Assembly: GCA_017629395.1 (NCBI GenBank)
Contig: JAGBXH010000308.1
Location: forward strand, 1 to 12,041
Origin: Clostridia bacterium
GTDB taxonomy: Bacteria > Bacillota > Clostridia > Oscillospirales > CAG-272
DNA length: 12,041 bases
Direction: 5' to 3'
Shown here: positions 1-6,992 of the stretch, piece after piece
How the letters are laid out: each line of letters begins with the position of its first letter
How positions within the stretch are numbered: the first letter of the stretch is position 1
Notes under the pieces: model-generated
Databases searched by the model: none
What the model was told of the DNA's origin: nothing
The model's input: the letters and a program-made list of their open reading frames with translations, nothing else
Made by a program: the position numbers and the translations under genes

Positions 1-2
1 CG

Positions 3-2279
3 CTTCTCTGTGCCACTGTTCCTGCCTTTGCGGCAGGTGACGAGGAATATATTTCCGAGTTGCGTCTGGTGTATGCAGAGGACTATGAAGAGGCAAAGGA
101 AATTATCGCTGAGGGCGAATTCAAGGAGTATAAGGTGCTCAACGAAAACCTCAATGCGGATTCCGGCGAGATTGGCGTATGGCTTGCTTACAAGACCACG
201 ACCAATATCGAGGAAGCCATCACCGACCTTGCCGTCATGCAGATGAACGGTGGTTACAGCGAGGGTAACTATCAGGAAATGCTCAAGCAGAGCTACGACG
301 AGTACGTAGCAATGGGGCAGATCTACCTGGATGCAATCAACTATTTCGTGGAAGCATACGATGCAGGGGATCACCTTGCAGATGCCGCTTTCCGTCAGCT
401 TAACTTCTATAACATTGTAAGTAAAGGCATTCCCGAAGACGAGATCCCCACCTTTGAGGGTGAGCGTCTTGGTGACATCTTCTACGAGGGGATTGACGAA
501 TACGAGCTGGCGACCATCTTCTTCCAGGGAAACTCCTACGTGCTTGATAACGTTCGTTCGCTGCTTGCAATGGGCGTTTCCTACAACGAGGACGGCAAGA
601 CCTACCTTGATAAGGTAGGCGATGCTGCAGCAGAGATGAAGGATGATCCCACCGCATATGCGGACGAGGATCTTGATGCGCTTGCTTCACTGATCGCTCC
701 CTCCATCGGTGTTTATGCCGATATGTTCAAGGAGCTTGTCACCGTTGAAGATGAGCTCAATTACAAGGATGAAGATTATACCGATTTGGAATATCAGTAC
801 CTTGAGTACTATTCCATTGCGGAGATGATGCGCAGAGTCAATTATCTGGATGGCAAAACGTTGTATCAGTTCTGCATGGATTACGTGCTTGACGAGGAGG
901 ATTATTCCGCGCTCTATCCTTTGGCTTATGCGCTCAACGAGGGTCAGCAGGCAATGACAAAGGTATTCCACTATTATGACGTGGTGCGCTACAGCGTATC
1001 GGGTTATTCCGAGGAAGCACTTGACCAAGCAATTTCCTCTATGGAAGAGGAGTACAGCGAAACACCCTTTAACGTGTATGAGGGCGTTGACCGCACCATT
1101 TATTACGGTACCTTTGCACTGACCAGCGCAGCAGAGCGTGCAGATGCGTACACTGATGAAAACACCTTGACTAACGCCTTTTTCGGCAAGGGAAACAGAG
1201 CGTCGTTCTTTATCAATATGGGAACGATGGCAGCAGGTGCAGCGATCTTTTATTCCGGTAGTGTTTATTATGGATATGCGACCGAGCAAGCAAGGGACGC
1301 TGCATGGAAGGCACTCGACAAAGCGTTTGACAATCAGTTGAATGCAATTGACAATTTGGGAAGCGAAACAAGCAAATTCTTCTCTTACGATACGACAGAA
1401 TTGACACAAACATACGATGAGATGGCAGATTACATGATGGGCAGATATGCGCAAGGCACTGACTATTCATGGATGGGGCTTGAAGACAAGATCAAGTACT
1501 TAAATAATGAGCTTTTGAATAAGAGTGCTTCTACACAATATATAGATGGAAATATCGATTTGAACAACCTCCAAAAACTAAATTTGGATTCCTCCAACGC
1601 GGTAACAAATGCTAAAACAAAAGCAGCGGAAGCAAAAACGCAGGCTGCAACTGCGACTGCGTCCACGGGTGCTAAGATCTTCTCCGGTTTGCTTTACGTA
1701 GCCGGCGGTGCTATGATGCTTTACTCCGCGTACAACCTCGTCATGACCGTCTATAATTACTACCATCCCGACTACGAGGATATCCCGCTTGCCATGGTTG
1801 ACCTGATCGACACCATTGACGGTGACCGCTACATCAAGTACGACGTTGTGCTTGAAGCAGAAACCAACGATAAGGGTGAATACAGCGCCGCAGACCTCAA
1901 TGCATTTGAGGCGCAGCGTTGGAATGCGCTGTACTACACCAAGAGCTACGAGGCGGGCAAGCCCCTCTTGGCAGATGCCTTCGTGCTCAGCAACACCAAC
2001 AATCAGCCCAAGGAAGGGTACACCCCCGTACACCGCTTTGGTGAGGAAATTTGCTATGACCTCAATAAGTACAACTTCGACGGTGACACCAATATTTACC
2101 TCTCGGTCAAGCAGTCCAAGAACGACAAGTTCGCAGCTGCAGGCGTACCCGAGGTAGTAGGTTCTGTATTCGGTGTAGGTTATCTCCTCCTTGCAGGCGG
2201 CGCAGGCGCGCTCCTTGGCGTAGGCGGTACGATCGCAACGCAGAGCATTATCAAGAAAAAAAGAGCCAAGGTAGCATAA
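3..2279 (+). CDS. Large secreted, membrane-anchored protein of unknown function (5' partial)
   Basis: The frame is open from the left edge, so the start lies upstream; the TTG at 60 is internal. The first visible residues (LLCATVPAFA then AGDEEY) look like the end of a signal peptide with an AFA cleavage site. The 758 visible residues comprise an acidic, Tyr- and Glu-rich, mostly helical region (about 11-395). A hydrophobic segment follows (400-424), then a polar linker with an Ala/Thr/Lys-rich stretch (about 530-555). A second hydrophobic segment (557-585) leads to a conserved-looking soluble part (about 586-716). A glycine-rich C-terminal membrane segment (719-744) ends in the basic tail KKKRAK. 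This suggests an envelope protein with its C-terminus in the cytoplasm. It resembles large hypothetical surface proteins I recall from gut Clostridia, but I know no function. The middle part (about nt 1330-1660) looks AT-richer than its flanks. Coding is certain; the role is not. Confidence 0.9.
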   Translation, partial: LLCATVPAFAAGDEEYISELRLVYAEDYEEAKEIIAEGEFKEYKVLNENLNADSGEIGVWLAYKTTTNIEEAITDLAVMQMNGGYSEGNYQEMLKQSYDEYVAMGQIYLDAINYFVEAYDAGDHLADAAFRQLNFYNIVSKGIPEDEIPTFEGERLGDIFYEGIDEYELATIFFQGNSYVLDNVRSLLAMGVSYNEDGKTYLDKVGDAAAEMKDDPTAYADEDLDALASLIAPSIGVYADMFKELVTVEDELNYKDEDYTDLEYQYLEYYSIAEMMRRVNYLDGKTLYQFCMDYVLDEEDYSALYPLAYALNEGQQAMTKVFHYYDVVRYSVSGYSEEALDQAISSMEEEYSETPFNVYEGVDRTIYYGTFALTSAAERADAYTDENTLTNAFFGKGNRASFFINMGTMAAGAAIFYSGSVYYGYATEQARDAAWKALDKAFDNQLNAIDNLGSETSKFFSYDTTELTQTYDEMADYMMGRYAQGTDYSWMGLEDKIKYLNNELLNKSASTQYIDGNIDLNNLQKLNLDSSNAVTNAKTKAAEAKTQAATATASTGAKIFSGLLYVAGGAMMLYSAYNLVMTVYNYYHPDYEDIPLAMVDLIDTIDGDRYIKYDVVLEAETNDKGEYSAADLNAFEAQRWNALYYTKSYEAGKPLLADAFVLSNTNNQPKEGYTPVHRFGEEICYDLNKYNFDGDTNIYLSVKQSKNDKFAAAGVPEVVGSVFGVGYLLLAGGAGALLGVGGTIATQSIIKKKRAKVA

Positions 2280-2300
2280 ACCGAGGCATAAAACATGCAT

Positions 2301-2327
2301 TCCAACGCCCCAAATAGGGGCGTTGGA
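2301..2327 (+). terminator. Perfect 11-bp hairpin after the surface-protein gene
   Basis: TCCAACGCCCC (2301-2311) pairs perfectly with GGGGCGTTGGA (2317-2327) around a five-base loop, AAATA. It lies 21 bases after the stop codon at 2279 and before the next ribosome binding site, where a terminator would be expected. There is no T-run: the following bases are TTAGCGCG. It may be a Rho-independent terminator lacking a tail, an mRNA-stabilising 3' stem, or an attenuating structure for the downstream operon. The hairpin is certain; its function is inferred. Confidence 0.5.
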
Positions 2328-2351
2328 TTAGCGCGTTATAAGACATATGAA

Positions 2352-2357
2352 AGGAGG
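2352..2357 (+). promoter_or_regulatory. Ribosome binding site fixing the start of the 7-TM gene
   Basis: AGGAGG lies 10 bases before the ATG at 2368. An in-frame ATG at 2347 sits upstream of this site and would translate it as coding sequence, so 2368 is the better start. Confidence 0.75.
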
Positions 2358-2367
2358 GCCATTAAAA

Positions 2368-3048
2368 ATGAACGAGATGGATATGATTTGCATTTGGATC
2401 GCAGAGATTGTACCTTTGATAGCTACGTTGTTTTCTTTCGTATACGGCTTGAAGCATTTTTTCAAAAAGGGTAAACCGATTTTCATGCAAACCATTACCC
2501 TGGCAATGGCGAGCCATTCGCTTGGCAGTATTTATCACTTATGCCAAACCTTGACAAGCGAAGATGTTATGGAGGGATTTACGCCCGCATATCTTGGCCG
2601 CATTGGTTTTTTCTTGTTTCTACTGACTGCAAATTATGCACAGCTGGATAAGATCGTAGACGACGGTTCTACCCAAATGCGCCCTGCAAGGCTGCTTGCG
2701 CTGATAGCCCCCATAAGCGCGGTAATTTTATATATTTACAATACCGGCGCGACTGAAACACCGGTCTCTACCAAGGTCGTTTATGCCTTGGTTTGGATTC
2801 CTGCATTGATCAGCGTGTATTTCACCTGTAAGCACACCTTGATCCCTGATCTTGATTTCGGTTTTATTAAAGCACTCAGACCTTTCCATGTCATGGCATT
2901 GCTGTTGAGCTTTTCGGAGCTTGCTTGCCTGACTGCTTGGAATTACTATTACATGATTCCCCTTGCAATTACCTCGATCGTTTTCGCGATCGTATGCGTT
3001 CTTACAATTATCATGGCAAAGAGAGGAGTAGATAAATGGAGAATATAA
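2368..3048 (+). CDS. Seven-TM integral membrane protein, function unknown
   Basis: This 226-residue protein begins MNEMDMICIW. It is almost wholly hydrophobic, with about seven predicted membrane helices (near residues 3-21, 33-51, 67-85, 100-118, 128-146, 163-181 and 186-208) and short basic loops such as HFFKKGK. I see no catalytic or transport signature. Its last 13 bases overlap the start of the PrsW-type protease gene, whose ribosome binding site lies inside this gene. The two are therefore probably translated together and may work as a pair, with the 7-TM protein as partner, substrate or regulator of the protease. That pairing is inference. Numbering starts at the 2368 ATG. Confidence 0.88.
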   Translation: MNEMDMICIWIAEIVPLIATLFSFVYGLKHFFKKGKPIFMQTITLAMASHSLGSIYHLCQTLTSEDVMEGFTPAYLGRIGFFLFLLTANYAQLDKIVDDGSTQMRPARLLALIAPISAVILYIYNTGATETPVSTKVVYALVWIPALISVYFTCKHTLIPDLDFGFIKALRPFHVMALLLSFSELACLTAWNYYYMIPLAITSIVFAIVCVLTIIMAKRGVDKWRI

Positions 3049-3704
3049 TCTATATCTTATTCGTTGCCGTATCTATTCCGATCTTACTTATGGCGCTGCT
3101 TGTTGAAAAAAAGGCGCGCTTTCCCATGATCTTCATGCTGGTAGGCATTTTTGTATCCGTGTTTGCCTCAGAGGTGAACGGATTGCTTTCGCAGCATTTA
3201 AAAATGGACATCTACCGTGTTACGATTACAATCACCCCGATTACCGAGGAATGCTTAAAGGCTTTGCCCATTTTGTATTATGCACTTGTGATATCGGATA
3301 AAAGGGAACAGCTCTTTACTGCTTCAATGGCGACAGGCATTGGCTTTGCAGTCCTTGAGAATGCGTACTATCTTCTCAATTATCCCAATTTCAGCATGAT
3401 CAGTGCGGTCATTCGTGCCTTTGGTGCAGGCTTGATGCACGGTATGTGCACGCTGCTGATCGGTGTGGGTATATCCTTTGTGAGAAAGAAAAGAAAAATG
3501 TTTGCCGTCGGCACGTTTGGCTTACTTTCTACTGCAATCGTGTATCACGGAATATACAATATTCTCATTCAATCCAAATACAGCATAGTAGGCGCACTAT
3601 TGCCTATTGCAACCTATATCCCGTTCTTGCTATGGAGACTGAAAATCAAGTTCGGTCGTCAAGCTAAAGAAAAAGACAAGGTTCAACCTAATTCAGTAAA
3701 ATAA
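3036..3704 (+). CDS. PrsW-family intramembrane protease
   Basis: This 222-residue protein has about seven TM helices and the PrsW family motifs in order. They are EExxK (E71, E72, K75, in ITEECLKALP); GxGFAxLEN (F104, E108, N109); a basic and a histidine residue in the next helix (R127, H135); and HGIYN (H171, N175). PrsW proteins are related to CPBP/CAAX-type membrane proteases. In Bacillus subtilis the founding member cuts an anti-sigma factor (RsiW) within the membrane. No anti-sigma or sigma gene is visible here, so the substrate is unknown. The start is supported by a GAGAGGAG site (3021-3028) seven bases upstream. The gene overlaps the preceding 7-TM gene by 13 bases. The length is typical of the family and all expected key residues are present. 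The C-terminus is a basic cytoplasmic tail. Confidence 0.85.
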   Translation: MENIIYILFVAVSIPILLMALLVEKKARFPMIFMLVGIFVSVFASEVNGLLSQHLKMDIYRVTITITPITEECLKALPILYYALVISDKREQLFTASMATGIGFAVLENAYYLLNYPNFSMISAVIRAFGAGLMHGMCTLLIGVGISFVRKKRKMFAVGTFGLLSTAIVYHGIYNILIQSKYSIVGALLPIATYIPFLLWRLKIKFGRQAKEKDKVQPNSVK

Positions 3705-3722
3705 CGAAAAAGGACAGTAATT

Positions 3723-4400
3723 ATGATTAAAAACAGAAATGCGCAGTTGATCTATCAAACCATATACTGCACGCTCGGTCTTGTGGGCATTGTCGCAAGT
3801 CTTGGTATCTTTGACAACATCAATATGATCCGTTGGGATTTCTACGTACACTTCACGAATATCAGTAACTTCTTGTGCTTCGGCGTGATGCTTGCCGCTC
3901 TGATCCAGACGGCAAAAAAGAAGGAGGACAGTTACGTTTCCACAGCACCGCTTTTGAAGTTTATCGGTATGCTGGGCATTCTTTTGACCTTCCTTGTATT
4001 TAACATTATGCTCGCAGGTGCTCCCGGACGCGATCCCCAGGCGAACTGGCGTATCGGCAGCCTTTGCTTCCACGTCGTGCTTCCCATTATGTACGTGGCA
4101 GATTGGTTCTTATTCTATGAGCGTAAAAAGACTAAGTGGTTTTACCCGATCGCTTCGATTGCATTCCCCCTTGCTTACGTAATTTTCCTGCTTGTTCAGG
4201 CAGTTATCTTGAAGTTTGATTCTTCAATTCTGATTCCCAACTCGCAGACCCCCCTTATTTATCCCTACTTCTTTGTAAATCTTGACACGCAGGGCACAAC
4301 CGGTGTTCTGATGTGGATTGGTATTCTTTCCGTCGCGTTTGCAGCAGTCGGATTTATCTTCTTTGGACTTGACAAGCTTGGTAAAAAGAGTAATAAGTAA
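3723..4400 (+). CDS. Pr6Pr / FAR-17a-AIG1-like six-TM membrane protein
   Basis: This 225-residue protein has about six TM helices (near 9-30, 44-64, 78-98, 111-131, 141-163 and 193-214). It carries the signature I associate with bacterial Pr6Pr proteins: HFTNISN (T45) at the second helix, HVVLPIMYVADW (H117) at the fourth, and YPYFFVN (180-186) before the last helix. The fold resembles eukaryotic AIG1/ADTRP, which are membrane threonine hydrolases of lipid esters using a conserved Thr and His. T45 and H117 are natural counterparts, but bacterial Pr6Pr proteins are functionally uncharacterised as far as I know, so the reaction is inference. A short AGGA site (3711-3714) precedes the ATG. The gene follows the protease gene by 18 bases, consistent with one operon. 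Confidence 0.75.
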   Translation: MIKNRNAQLIYQTIYCTLGLVGIVASLGIFDNINMIRWDFYVHFTNISNFLCFGVMLAALIQTAKKKEDSYVSTAPLLKFIGMLGILLTFLVFNIMLAGAPGRDPQANWRIGSLCFHVVLPIMYVADWFLFYERKKTKWFYPIASIAFPLAYVIFLLVQAVILKFDSSILIPNSQTPLIYPYFFVNLDTQGTTGVLMWIGILSVAFAAVGFIFFGLDKLGKKSNK

Positions 4401-4422
4401 TTTATATTGAAAGAGGTTTGTC

Positions 4423-5421
4423 ATGACCAAAGGAACCATCATATTCAGAGTTATTATTTCTGTGCTGCTCGGACTTTGCATCGTTTGCACCGCTCTTTTC
4501 AGCGTATTATTCGTTGCTTATCTCGAAGAGAAAGTTGTGCAAGAGGAGTACGGCATTTTCGTTGCAGGTGTTCCCATTACATTGGATAACAGGAAGGATA
4601 TTTTGGGCGACGGCACGGTTTCTTACAGTGCCTCTAAGAATCTTCTGACCTTCGAAAATGCGACCATCGAATATTTTGACTCTGTCGTTTATTCCAAGAT
4701 CGATATTAAAATTGAGCTGATCGGTGAAAATAAATTCATCATGTCGGGAGATACCGTTCCCGTGCTTTATGCGGGGGATTACGTCACCACCAATGATATT
4801 GCTATCTTCGGAGATGGATCTTTGACGGTTGAGTATAAAAGCGGAGTCGCGGACGCGTTGGGTATTTTTGGCGATGAGATCAGAATCGAATCGGACATTA
4901 CCATCACGCTGCCTGATTGTACAAACATATGTAACGGCATTTACAGCGAAGGAAACTTGACCATATCCAAGGGTGCCACCGTTACAATCAACAACGGCAA
5001 AGCATTATATAGCACTGCTGTTAAGGCAAGCAATAATATCAATATTGAAACCGGTGCTACGCTGAACGTTACAAATCCCGGTGCAACCGAGCTGTGCAGA
5101 GGCATGAACGTGGGCGGCGCGCTCGTCGTTTGGGAGAATGCGACCCTGAACGTAAATGTTGATGACCAATCTGCAAAAAACAGTGAATGTATCAGAGTTT
5201 ACGGCTTTATGGGCGTAAAGGGCAATGCGAATGTGACCGTTTCGTCGAAAAAGGCGCATGCCATTGAGTGCCACGGTGCTATGGATCTTGCTGACGGTGC
5301 CACCGTTTCCGCTACTACCGAAGGGCAGGGCGTTGACCTGTTCTGCTACGGTGCGATCGTAAATCACGGTGCTACCGTAAATGGTGAGGTAGAGGCTCTG
5401 GGGGAAGTACATAACAAATAA
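4423..5421 (+). CDS. Membrane-anchored extracellular beta-solenoid-like repeat protein
   Basis: This 332-residue protein has an uncleaved-looking N-terminal membrane anchor (residues 7-33) followed by an acidic extracytoplasmic part. Residues 45-85 (GVPITLDN, LGDGTVSYSASKN, LTFENATI) resemble a module seen in Gram-positive surface proteins with beta-helical or carbohydrate-binding-like domains. From about residue 183 the chain repeats a short GAT[VL]-type strand: KGATV, TGATL, ENATL, GNANV, DGATV, HGATV. These sit near residues 184, 210, 238, 267, 291 and 315, a spacing of 24-29 residues that fits coils of a right-handed beta-helix. The AGAGG site at 4412-4416 sits six bases before the ATG. 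There is no LPXTG sorting signal, so the anchor must be the N-terminal helix. The gene lies between two AIG1-like membrane protein genes. Its ligand is unknown. Confidence 0.82.
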   Translation: MTKGTIIFRVIISVLLGLCIVCTALFSVLFVAYLEEKVVQEEYGIFVAGVPITLDNRKDILGDGTVSYSASKNLLTFENATIEYFDSVVYSKIDIKIELIGENKFIMSGDTVPVLYAGDYVTTNDIAIFGDGSLTVEYKSGVADALGIFGDEIRIESDITITLPDCTNICNGIYSEGNLTISKGATVTINNGKALYSTAVKASNNINIETGATLNVTNPGATELCRGMNVGGALVVWENATLNVNVDDQSAKNSECIRVYGFMGVKGNANVTVSSKKAHAIECHGAMDLADGATVSATTEGQGVDLFCYGAIVNHGATVNGEVEALGEVHNK

Positions 5422-5426
5422 GGGTG

Positions 5427-5456
5427 CGCAGTCATGAAATTCTGCCACATGATGCG
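5427..5456 (+). other. Intercistronic stem-loop
   Basis: CGCA (5427-5430) and TCATG (5432-5436) pair with CATGA (5448-5452) and TGCG (5453-5456). This gives nine base pairs with one bulged G at 5431 and an 11-base loop. It sits six bases after the solenoid-protein stop codon and before the next ribosome binding site. No T-run follows, so it is a weak terminator candidate at best and more likely an mRNA-processing or stability stem, if it is functional at all. Confidence 0.3.
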
Positions 5457-5483
5457 ATAGTTACATAATAAGGAAACGAAGGA

Positions 5484-6368
5484 ATGGATGAGCTTGTAAG
5501 AAGAAACCGCATACAGTGCATTTTGGCATTGGTCAGTTGTTTGATCGTGGTCGTTTGCGTTTGCATTGGCGTGACGATGAATTTAACCACGATATACGAC
5601 GAGGATTTTGATAATATGGGGATTCGCACCTTTTGCATGTTTACCGTGAATTCCAATATTTTAGCTGCATTATCCTCCTTTGCGGTCATACCATATGCAA
5701 TTGACGGCTTGCGCAAAAAGGATTATGCCTTGCCCAATTGGGTTGTCATATTTATGATGATGGGCACAACGGCGATTACGCTGACGTTTTTAGTCTCGCT
5801 GTTTGTGCTTTCACCTGTAAAAGGTTTCGTTTTGATTTTTTCAGGCTCGCGCTTCTTCTTGCACGGTGTTTGTCCCGTGCTCAATATCCTTGCATTTTGT
5901 GTGTTTGTGACGTCACATAAAATCACGTTGAAGCAATCCTTATTATCGCTGATTCCGGTTGGGATCTATGCAATCGTTTATTTCGTGATGGTTGTTGTAA
6001 TCCCGGAGGAATCCGGCGGCTGGGAGGATTTCTACGGCTTTGCTACCAGAATTCCGCTTTGGATTCCCGTTACAATAGTCATGCCTTTAACCTTTGGTAT
6101 CACGACTCTGATTCGACTCTGGCACAATCATTCCTTTGTCAGCAGAAGAAAGCATGAGGCACAGATCTTTTTGGATCATTTTGAGGGCAGGGATGCACCC
6201 GAAATTATTTTTGAAATGGGAAATGCACGCGCAAGAACTCAGCCCACGGGCGACGTGATCGTGCCAACCACAGTTATCAAAAGAATCGTTTATTTTACAG
6301 ACAGCGATATCACTCTCGCACAAGCCTACCAGCTTTATCTGGAGGGGTATCTTTCAGCTGTTTCTTAA
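5484..6368 (+). CDS. Second AIG1/Pr6Pr-like six-TM membrane protein with cytoplasmic tail
   Basis: This 294-residue protein has about six TM helices (near 9-31, 48-73, 85-111, 118-143, 150-174 and 188-211) and an approximately 80-residue charged C-terminal tail. At the same topological places as the gene at 3723 it has FTVNSN (T54) and FFLHGVCPVLN (H127), matching HFTNISN and CFHVVLPIM there. Overall similarity is low, but the shared Thr...His arrangement suggests distant paralogues. The tail (EAQIFLDHFE; then a Pro/Thr-rich stretch; ending DITLAQAYQLYLEGYL) has no counterpart in the first protein and I do not recognise it. An AGGA site at 5471-5474 lies nine bases before the ATG. Membrane location is firm; hydrolase activity is inference. 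Confidence 0.72.
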   Translation: MDELVRRNRIQCILALVSCLIVVVCVCIGVTMNLTTIYDEDFDNMGIRTFCMFTVNSNILAALSSFAVIPYAIDGLRKKDYALPNWVVIFMMMGTTAITLTFLVSLFVLSPVKGFVLIFSGSRFFLHGVCPVLNILAFCVFVTSHKITLKQSLLSLIPVGIYAIVYFVMVVVIPEESGGWEDFYGFATRIPLWIPVTIVMPLTFGITTLIRLWHNHSFVSRRKHEAQIFLDHFEGRDAPEIIFEMGNARARTQPTGDVIVPTTVIKRIVYFTDSDITLAQAYQLYLEGYLSAVS

Positions 6369-6451
6369 ATCATTTGACATTATCAGAAATGACTTTTTCA
6401 TTTACGTAAAAAAATAAATTCATAATATCTGATTGATTAGGAGAAAAAACA
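6369..6451 (+). promoter_or_regulatory. AT-rich spacer with possible promoter and a 10-bp palindrome
   Basis: This spacer is clearly AT-richer than its neighbours. It contains a consensus -35 hexamer TTGACA (6374-6379), but the hexamer 17 bases downstream (TTCATT) is a poor -10. CATAAT (6421-6426) is a better -10 but has no well-placed -35. A perfect palindrome TTTACGTAAA (6401-6410) could be an operator half-site pair or chance. AGGAG (6439-6443) is the ribosome binding site of the next gene. A separate promoter for the small membrane protein is possible but unproven. Confidence 0.25.
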
Positions 6452-6796
6452 ATGAAAAAGGATTTGATTTTTACACCCGCCATGCTTGTTATCGCAATTT
6501 TACTGGGCATGTACAGCGTTATGGGCATGCCCGCGCATATTGCAATTTCTATAATCGGTATTTTGGTTCTGGCTGTATATACCTTTTTGACCAAAAAAGA
6601 GTGGAAGATTCCGGCGCTTGAGATCCTGATGAGAGCCTTTTACGGTATTGCTTTGATTACGGGTGCTGTTGTGATGAATCTTGAAGAAGTTGTGGCACTG
6701 CAGATCGCGCACAAAGCAAGCGCAGTAGTGTTTGCTGTACTTCTGGTTGTTTTGTTTGTACATAAGCTGATCGTTCGTAAAAAGGCTGCCAAATAA
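6452..6796 (+). CDS. Small four-TM membrane protein, function unknown
   Basis: This 114-residue protein (MKKDLIFTPAM...) has about four hydrophobic helices (near 7-24, 27-46, 58-77 and 82-107) and a basic C-terminus (VRKKAAK). No known motif is visible, and Lys/Arg at both ends suggests that both termini are cytoplasmic. The ATG has a good AGGAG site eight bases upstream. It is the last gene of the run of membrane protein genes. The 83-base AT-rich gap in front means it could have its own promoter. I do not recognise the family. Confidence 0.75.
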   Translation: MKKDLIFTPAMLVIAILLGMYSVMGMPAHIAISIIGILVLAVYTFLTKKEWKIPALEILMRAFYGIALITGAVVMNLEEVVALQIAHKASAVVFAVLLVVLFVHKLIVRKKAAK

Positions 6797-6914
6797 TATA
6801 AAAGTTCATCAAGAGGTACTCCAAGGCGCTGTCTTGTCAGAGCGTATGTCCTGTGCAGATCGAAACCCTTACCTCAATTCTGAGGATGAATCGAAAGTAA
6901 ACATACCATATTAT

Positions 6915-6980
6915 AGAGAGGCCTGTATGAAGTATTCACCCGGAGCGTACATGCCGTACAGATCGGGGAATTTAGTAATA
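6915..6980 (+). pseudogene. Vestigial 5' end of a condensation-like transferase gene
   Basis: A ribosome binding site (GAGAGG, 6916-6921) and an ATG at 6927 begin MKYSPGAYMPYRSGNLVI. The complete condensation-like gene at 8029 begins MKYSPDAYLLHESGKFIT. By my hand alignment the first 54 bases agree at about 39 positions, including the first 16 in a row. Similarity fades after about 18 codons, shortly before the C26 lipoprotein start at 6993. The fragment is in frame with that gene with no stop between, so initiation at 6927 would add 22 residues to it. The simplest reading is a remnant of a duplicated or interrupted paralogue; use as an alternative start cannot be excluded. Confidence 0.55.
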
Positions 6981-6992
6981 CGGAGAATCATT

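Noticed and set aside
687..1454. Long minus-strand open frame inside the surface-protein gene
   Set aside because: It is Cys/Ile/His-rich with no ribosome binding site and lies entirely opposite a well-supported gene with good codon use; it is a shadow frame.
1578..2300. Minus-strand 240-codon open frame over the 3' end of the surface-protein gene
   Set aside because: It mirrors the codon structure of the + strand gene, has no recognisable domain, and its start falls next to the hairpin without a ribosome binding site.
5434..5460. Tiny open frame ATG...TAG (8 codons) after the solenoid gene
   Set aside because: There is no clear ribosome binding site and it is too short to support as a gene; the stem-loop there is the better description.
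6834..6992. Longer N-terminus for the C26 lipoprotein from the TTG at 6834
   Set aside because: It gives a 53-residue hydrophilic leader ahead of a lipoprotein signal and has no good ribosome binding site, whereas the ATG at 6993 has one and gives a normal signal length.
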